Part shown: piece after piece, positions 57,901-64,000 of the stretch
Layout: each line of letters opens with the position of its first letter
Numbering within the stretch: the first letter of the stretch is position 1
Translations under genes and position numbers: made by a program
DNA from: Cylindrodendrum hubeiense
Taxonomy: Eukaryota; Ascomycota; Sordariomycetes; Hypocreales; Nectriaceae
Assembly (NCBI GenBank): GCA_014621425.1
Contig: JAANBB010000094.1
Span: 46,907-110,906 of the forward strand
Reading direction: 5' to 3'
DNA length: 64,000 nt
Notes under the pieces: generated by a model
Seen by the model: the letters and a program-made list of their open reading frames with translations, nothing else
Databases searched by the model: none
What the model was told of the DNA's origin: nothing

Positions 57901-59746
57901 CCCGAGAACAAGTCCCGGGCCTACAGATTCGTTGAGCATAACATCAAAGAGTACAGCAACAGCCTCTGGCTCAAGTATCGCCAGAAGATGCAGTGGCGAG
58001 AGGACCAACCTGTGGTGAATGCTGAGGTGCTGTCTCTGCGTCGGAACTTGTTGGACGAATTCCAGGTTGACGAGGACATAAACAACAATTGCTTCATCAT
58101 CTTGGAACCTCTCCATGTGTCACCAGTAAGTTCGCACACCCTCAGCCGACGTAATACTGACAAATTAGCTGCCAATTGACGTCGTCTCCATGGCCATGGC
58201 ATTCCCAGCCATAATCCACCGCATCGACTCCGTTCTCATCACCCTCGACGCCTGTTTGCTCCTGGACCTGACTATCAAGCCCAGCCTTGCTCTTGAAGCT
58301 CTTACAAAAGATAGTGACAACACTGGTGATCACGATGAGGAGCAAGTCAACTTCCAAGCCGGTATGGGCAATAACTACGAGCGTCTGGAGTTCCTCGGCG
58401 ACTCATTCCTCAAAATGGCCACGACAATCTCCCTGTTTACTCTCATTCCCAACAGCAACGAGTTTGAGTGCCACGTCGAGCGTATGCTCCTGGTGTGCAA
58501 CCAGAACCTCTTTAACCACGCCGTTGACCGCAAGCTGCAGGAGTTTGTTCGCTCCAAGTCGCTTGACCGAAGGACGTGGTACCCAGACCTGAAATTGAAG
58601 AAGGGCAAGGCACCCAAGACGGAGTTGCGACACAACCTGGCTGACAAGTCCATCGCTGATGTCTGCGAGGCCCTCATCGGCGCGGCTTATGTTACCACTG
58701 AGGACGGAAACTTCGACATGGCGGTTAAGGCCGTCACGCAGATGGTTAGAAGCAAGAACCACAAGATGCACACCTTTAGCGACTACTACAAAAACTTTAC
58801 AGTCCCATCATGGCAGCCAGGACCTAGCACTGCTGGTCAAGGCTTAACCGTCCGTCAAGTCGCAGACAACACCGGCTACACATTCACATCTGCGGCGCTG
58901 CTCCAGAGTGCCTTCATACACCCGTCGTATCCATACGGGCACATCCCCAACTACCAGCGCCTCGAGTTTCTGGGCGACGCCCTGCTAGACATGGCCATCG
59001 TCGACTACCTCTTCAAACGCTATACCGCTGCCGACCCCCAGTGGCTGACAGAACACAAGATGGCCATGGCTTCGAATCAGTTCCTGGGCTGCGTTTGCGT
59101 CAAGCTCAAGCTCCATAAGCACCTGCGCGTCACTACTTCGTCCCTCATCAGCCAGATAACCGAGTATGTCGCCGAGCTCGAGCAGGCTGAAGAGGACGCT
59201 CAAAACGAGGCCAACAAGGAGGGCACCGCCATGCGCTGCAACTTCTGGCTCAGTGTCTCCCAGCCTCCCAAGGCCCTCCCAGACATTGTCGAGGCGCTCA
59301 TCGGCGCCATGTTTGTTGATTCGCAGTACAACTACGCCGTCGTGGTCGACTTTTTCACGTCCTTCATCCAGCCTTACTTTGAGGACATGGCCCTGTACGA
59401 TACCTTTGCCAAAAAGCACCCCGTGACGTTCCTGGCGCGCAAGATGCAGACGGAGCTCTTTTGCACGCAGTGGCGCATTTACACCTCCAACATCCCTTGC
59501 GCTGTCGACGAAGGCGTGCGCGCCATGACAGAGAGCGACGTTGTTTGCGCGCTCATGATCCACGGTCAAGTCTTTGCCCACGCGACGGCCAAGAGTGGAC
59601 GATATGCCAAGATTACCGTTGCGAAGAGAGCTCTTGAGAAGCTCAACGAATTGGGCGACGAGGCTAAGACGGCCATTGGCTGCAACTGCGCCGCTCTAGA
59701 ACTAGACTGTGACGTCCCGACGCAGCAATATGGGACAGCAATCTGA
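54921..59746 (+). CDS. dcl1: Dicer-like protein 1 (RNA silencing endoribonuclease)
   Basis: Exons are 54921-55413, 55457-56529, 56575-58125 and 58169-59746 (introns 43, 45 and 43 nt), giving 1564 residues. Dicer cuts long double-stranded RNA into small RNAs for RNA silencing. The helicase starts with REYQIELFERAKTKNTIVVL and Walker A GSGKT (split by intron 1), then DEAH at 275-278, and a second lobe with FATPVAEEGIDIPECDLVIR and QSKGRARQ. A dimerisation domain and a PAZ-like region (KYRQKMQWREDQPVV, SLRRNLLDEF) follow. RNase IIIa has ERLEFLGD (from residue 1110) and DVCEALIGA; RNase IIIb has QRLEFLGD (about 1300) and DIVEALIGA, so the acidic catalytic residues are all present. A C-terminal dsRNA-binding segment follows (about 1455-1545). 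DCL1 is preferred over DCL2 by the VLDTGSGKTLIA helicase block. Confidence 0.93.
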
Positions 59747-59765
59747 CCCGGAAGCTCATCCAATA

Positions 59766-59844
59766 GCCCGCTTGGCCGAGTGGTAAGGCGTTTCACTCGT
59801 AACACGTAATGAAAAGATCGACGGTTCGATTCCGTCAGTGGGCA
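59766..59844 (+). tRNA. tRNA-Thr (anticodon CGU) with a 7-nt intron
   Basis: The acceptor stem GCCCGCT pairs with AGTGGGC, followed by the discriminator A. The D-arm is TGGCCGAGTGGTAAGGC (A box), and the T-arm is GACGG-TTCGATT-CCGTC (B box). The anticodon stem is TTTCA with TGAAA, and the loop CTCGTA(A) gives anticodon CGT at 59798-59800, which reads threonine. Seven extra bases (about 59802-59808) lie in the usual nuclear tRNA intron place, one base 3' of the anticodon. It lies 19 bp downstream of the dcl1 stop on the same strand. Confidence 0.92.
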
Positions 59845-59877
59845 CTCAATCGACGAGATATCTGATGAGCGACATTT

Positions 59878-60110
59878 CCTTTTTGCCTATTGCTCTTCTC
59901 GTGCATTGCATTGATGCATTGGGGTGTGGAGGGAGGTGTCATCGGGTCGGGTCGGGACGTGCTGGGGAAGCAATCGGCATCAGTATAAACTTCATGGCCC
60001 ACACAACTAGGAATGGATGGGTGTGTGGTTTTTTGCCACCAACATCCAATTGACCTTTTTGCTTTGTCCTTGGGTTGCATTGAGTGGAGGAGGCATCGGG
60101 TCGAGAGAGG
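59878..60110 (+). repeat. Imperfect direct repeat downstream of the tRNA-Thr gene
   Basis: Copy one (59878-59957) and copy two (60054-60110) keep the order CCTTTTTGC, GCATTG, GGAGG and CATCGGGTCG with different spacing. The similarity is visible but partial. Confidence 0.4.
59880..59884 (+). terminator. RNA polymerase III terminator of the tRNA-Thr gene
   Basis: A run of five T on the sense strand lies 35 bp after the tRNA end, the first such run downstream. Confidence 0.55.
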
Positions 60111-60625
60111 GTCATCGTCGAGCATTGTTCAGCTGAAGCAATTATATCATATTCGACAACACAAAGCAAACAGACAGAGGCTAGTCGAATGACAAGTCGA
60201 TTCACCGGAAAGGAGCGGCAATTGGAACGAAACAACAGGCAATAGGAACAATAGACAATAGAGGTCACCAGCTACATGGTTCAAGACATTCAGAATGGTA
60301 CGTGCCTGAGCAGGCGTATTATTATCCAAGATAAATGAAATCCGTGCTGACGCACAATGCGACTCTACCGCCCATCCGTCTACTCATGATCAAACCTGTG
60401 TACTCCGTGCACCTCGTAGTACAATTCCCGACACACCGGGTCGCCTCGGACAGGTACAAAAGAAACACAACGGGTAGCCTGTCATCTATACCCAAAAGCA
60501 ACAAGCAGGTCCCTGCACAACTCCCTAGATGCCATGTTCAAACACCCAAACACCCTACTAAAGCCCATCCCATGAAGGGGGCGTCATTTAATGCCTCTGA
60601 CAAAAGAAATCGTTGCTGAATGGCT

Positions 60626-63144
60626 TCAGTCTTCAATATCAGCGGCGTGACCAGATTCCTCTTCTCTCCGGCGTCGGTAGGTTGACCTGGATCGACGACT
60701 CCGCAGAGACCTCACTGTGTCGCCCCGGTGAAGGTCTTTTCTGATTCGCGTCGCCGTCCGGATATCCACCTTGTCATCATCATCATCGAATTCGTACATG
60801 CTCAGCCTGCCATACCTGTCGTCGGCGCCAAAGCTGGATGCCATCATGGGGCCTGCGCTTCGCAGAAACTCGTGTTGCAACTGCAAGAAGGCGTCCAGAT
60901 CTCCAGCATCAATGGTAAATTCGTGCCGGGATTCGAAACTCCTGTGGGATCGCGATCGGGGCCGCGTGTGGACCGATCGTGGCCTCGAGCTGTCCTGGCG
61001 CTTCTTCTGTACAGGCTTGGGGCTGCTGACAGGCGTTGGTCTCATCGATCTCGGGTTCGACGATGGTGCTGGTGGTGGGGCCGGGGCCGGTGCTGGTGCT
61101 GGGGCTTTCTGGCTAGGGAACGAGTCATACAAGCCTGGAAGACCTCCTGTGGCGGTGTAGATGCCTTCGTTGAAGAGAAGCTCTTCCTCTCCAATGGCAC
61201 GACCCCGAGTCCCAATAAAGGAGTCGACATCAGAATCATCAGTGAACCCTGACATGTAGTTGCTCATAAGTGGACTTTCGCTGATGGGAATGTCCTGAAC
61301 ATAGTCGAAACGAGGCTGGTTATGCGCCTTGTTCCGTGGTACTATCAGTGCGTCGAGAGTGAGATCCTCCTCGGCGGCAGTGTAGTACGCCGGGGTCAGA
61401 TTTCCTCCGCTGGGCACACTGGGGCTCAAGTCGCGTTCGTATCCTAGTTTTTCAGACAGCGCTCCCATGGAGGCGTCGATTGACGTACTGGGCGTGTGCT
61501 GACTCCGCGGCTGGGTGAATGCGTTGCTGGAGTATACCGATGATATTGTCGTCGGAGTAAAGCACGGCTGAGAATTGAGACCCAGCGAAGAGGTCCTGAC
61601 GGGAATGTGTTCAGTGATATCATCAAGCCGGTGTCGCTGTTGGAGTGATGTGCCACCCAGGGAACCAGTTCGAGGACGAGGAGGATCAATGGAGGATGAG
61701 CTGGAAGGACGTGAGATGGCGAGAGTGGGTTCTCGGTGTTTAGACTGGGCCTGCCAGTCGAAACTCTCCGAACGAGATCGACGCCGGGTATGGCTGGATC
61801 GTCCCGGGACACCTGTGACAGGGTTAGCTTTTGCTCGAGGCATTGGAACGGCGCGCATACTGGGAAACGGCGCTGGCTCATCAAGCGCCTCATCCATCAC
61901 ACTGTCTACTTCGAGATTTCCAATTCCGTGCACCGCCGATCTCCCTCCGCTCGTCTTCGGGCGCGAGCGGGGCAGTGGTGGTGGATACGACTCGTCATCG
62001 TCAAAATTGGACAGGGATGGATGAACGCTCAAAGGTCTGGGCCTCGATCTCTCCGTCGATGGAGGGGCAAATGTGTGGAAGGACTTTCTTCGATCTCCAG
62101 TAATTGGGTATGTTTGGTTAGCGGGATTGGCGTAATACAGGTCGGCGCGTCGCTCGATGCGCCGGCCGCGAGGATATTCAGGATATTCAGGCCGCAACAT
62201 GTCAACCTCGTGGCACTCAGAAAACGAATTCCAAGCTGAAACGTCTGCTGTCTTGGCGAGGGATGTCGCGTCCTTTTTCCTTGATCGAATGCGAACTGAT
62301 CGTTCGCTGGTGTTGCTGTGTGCTGGTTTGGGAACGGATGGAACCAGTGAGCTGTGGTCTATATAGTCACCGTGATTGGAGCCGCCGTGATTGGAGCCAC
62401 CGTGACTGGAGCGAGAATAGAAGGCTTGGACGGCCGGACTGCCCAAGTCATGGCTATTTATGCCAATGTTGCGATCAGCGACATCCTCACCATACTCGCG
62501 GGCGCCGCTTGCTTCGACCCGTGATCGGAAGTTGGAAGGCTTAAATTCGCCCTGGGCATCGAGAATATCGATGAATCGGTTGGTCGAGTCGAGAGAGCTT
62601 CGGCGGCGACGATGTTGATTAGGAATAATCGGGACCGGTGGGACTGGCGAGACGGGCGAGATAACCGGAAGGAGTTGTTTCTGGATGTAGTCGTTGTCTG
62701 GGCGAAGAACCACGGCTGGGCTGGTCCCCCGAGAACTGCGGCTAACAGACTTGGAGCGCAAGTTGAATTTGGGGCCGTCTGGCGCAGACATTGGCCTCCC
62801 AACAAGGCTGTCTCGATTTCGAGGAATCTGAGGGGACGGCGCTGTGTAGGTATCGAAGTTGTCGAAAGTATCGACGGTGCTTGGGATAATAACGGGGAGC
62901 TGTGCTACACTCCGTTTCCGCGCCGCCTGCTGTAGCTTGTCAAGGGCATTTTGCCCATTGCCTGCGACAGGGTACGTCCCTGGAGTAAAGTTAGTATTGT
63001 CTTGAAAGGCAGGGCAAATTGGTGTATCCAACCTCGGACCGGCGGGTGGGAGGCAACTGTCGAGTCGTAGGCCTGCGTCTTGATCGAACGCCCCGAGAAT
63101 CGATCGCCCGTGGATTTCCTGGTGAGGAAGCTGAGAAAGCCCAT
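60626..63144 (-). CDS. Large disordered protein, filamentous-fungal, function unknown
   Basis: Exons are 63144-63033 and 62979-60626 (intron 53 nt), giving 821 residues. The start MGFLSFLTRKS is chosen because this basic/hydrophobic N-terminus followed by VRGTYPVAGNGQN looks like the conserved start of a family found in ascomycetes; the Gly after the initiator Met could allow N-myristoylation. Most of the chain is low in complexity: Arg/Ser-rich stretches (TRRRSRSESFDW, RPRSVHTRPRSRSHRS), short HGGSN repeats (about residues 230-245), an APAPAPAPAPP run, and a basic C-terminus (RSLRSRRSRSTYRRRR). A predicted folded patch lies near the end (FTIDAGDLDAFLQLQHEFLRS). I do not know its function; a membrane-associated scaffold is one guess. 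The frame is open upstream of 63144 on the minus strand without an ATG of similar quality. Confidence 0.7.
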
Positions 63145-64000
63145 GATGGCGGCAGCCTGCCGTGCGGCTGGCGGTTGAAGGTTGGACAGCAGACGCCTGG
63201 ACGCCTGGGTAGGATTGGGCGGTAGGTAGATGGTTCACGATATCGGAATCGAAGGCCTCATGGACCCGCCGTGAGCAAGTTCGGTGCCCACGCGAAGAAT
63301 GGAGGCGGCTAGCAGAGGTGAAAGAAAATGGGCGTGTCCTGCCTTTAGTAGGAACGAGACGGCGAGGTTTGGTGTCGATGGAGAATCGCGCTAGGGAGGG
63401 GCACCAGCGGGCTAGAGGGAACACCCTGGGGCAAATCCAGCGACCGCTAGTTGTACAGTTGCTGCGTCTGGTTAGCTGGAGAAGGCGATCCACGGCCTCT
63501 GCGCCAGAGCACAGCGAGCGGCATGCAGAGGGGCGTGTTTGGACACCGACTCGACAGACAACTCGGCCGGCTCGACGTTAGTGGCTCGATTGGACGTGGA
63601 TAGAGTTGAGGGGACGTACATGGACAGGTCGATAGCACGATTCCAGGACGATGGGCGACGACAGGGGCCACAAGGAGGAATAGGAGTCAAGGATGAGATG
63701 CAGTAGCGCACCGACGCAGGGACGAGGGGGCAGCACGATGCCTGCGACTGCGACGATGGGACTGCGACGACGGGACTGCGACGATGGAACTGCGACTGCG
63801 ACGGCGACCGGGATGAGGCGACGAAACAAGTGTGGTCGGTTCGGTGTGTGTGTCTGGATCTGGATCAGCCTTGGCGCCTGTGTGGTTTGCTGGCGATGCA
63901 AACGCCATCGAGCATCTCAAGCGCCACCTCAAACACGCCGACAGGATGTACGATGAGACGCCGTCTCGTTCGCACGTATTCTCCGTGCTGGGAACCTGCA
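63145..64000. other. Upstream region of the disordered-protein gene
   Basis: This is the promoter and leader side of the minus-strand gene, and runs to the window edge. A 15-bp repeat (GACTGCGACGATGGG) lies at 63746-63800. No second gene is supported. Confidence 0.5.
63746..63800 (+). repeat. 15-bp tandem repeat (GACTGCGACGATGGG)
   Basis: Between three and four units lie head to tail with single-base changes (ACGATGG, ACGACGG, ACGATGG). Confidence 0.7.

Larger units (their letters stand above)
59845..60625. other. Intergenic region with an imperfect direct repeat
   Basis: This lies between the tRNA and the convergent large gene. Two related stretches, 59878-59957 and 60054-60110, share CCTTTTTGC, TGCATTG, GTGGAG and CATCGGGTCG words in the same order. 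No gene is supported. Confidence 0.5.

Noticed and set aside
63145..63493. Extension of the disordered-protein gene upstream as one long frame (955 codons)
   Set aside because: The MGFLSFL start with a 53-nt intron gives a better N-terminus; the extension is Arg/Ser-rich and passes through what looks like leader sequence.

Overview
This window is nuclear DNA from a filamentous ascomycete, most likely a sordariomycete of the Hypocreales. The evidence is short introns (about 43-180 nt) with GT..AG ends and CTNAC-like branch sites, GC-rich coding sequence with frequent CGA arginine codons, pyrimidine-rich leaders, long GC-rich intergenic stretches, and the protein families themselves (filamentous-fungal Sch9, a Dicer-like 1, mannitol-1-phosphate dehydrogenase, HAUS6, a Zn2Cys6 regulator). 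I cannot fix the genus. Exon structures were drawn by hand from splice signals and protein continuity, without transcripts or database searches.

Layout. 1-17.7 kb holds housekeeping and central metabolism: the 5' half of coatomer beta' (sec27, minus), the AGC kinase gene sch9, glucose-6-phosphate isomerase, a 6.7 kb stretch with no convincing gene, and mannitol-1-phosphate 5-dehydrogenase. 18.6-26.3 kb is rich in secreted and surface proteins: a DUF4419 protein with a signal peptide, an 89-residue secreted eight-cysteine protein in three small exons, a bZIP/DUF3425 transcription factor, a sulfatase divergent from it, and a membrane protein with collagen-like repeats. 27.6-40.7 kb holds HAUS6-like augmin subunit, mitochondrial ribosomal protein bS21m, an RRM/PWI splicing factor, an enoyl-CoA hydratase with an apparent one-base frameshift near its end, a DUF2235 alpha/beta hydrolase, and a membrane-anchored short-chain dehydrogenase. 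40.8-50.1 kb holds a five-exon Zn2Cys6 regulator, a longin R-SNARE, the mitochondrial helicase Suv3, and a STYX-like phosphatase-fold protein. 51.0-63.1 kb holds a large protein I do not recognise, Dicer-like 1, an intron-containing tRNA-Thr(CGU), and a large disordered protein.

Connections between genes. Suv3 and bS21m both serve mitochondrial gene expression. Glucose-6-phosphate isomerase supplies fructose-6-phosphate, which mannitol-1-phosphate dehydrogenase reduces. Sch9 is a nutrient-signalling kinase and Dicer-like 1 is an RNA-silencing nuclease. I saw no transposon, CRISPR array, rRNA gene or RIP-type AT-rich decay, and no clear biosynthetic gene cluster. The most open questions are the secreted-protein block at 18.6-26.3 kb, the small cysteine-rich gene, the unrecognised 1006-residue protein beside Dicer, and the frameshifted hydratase.
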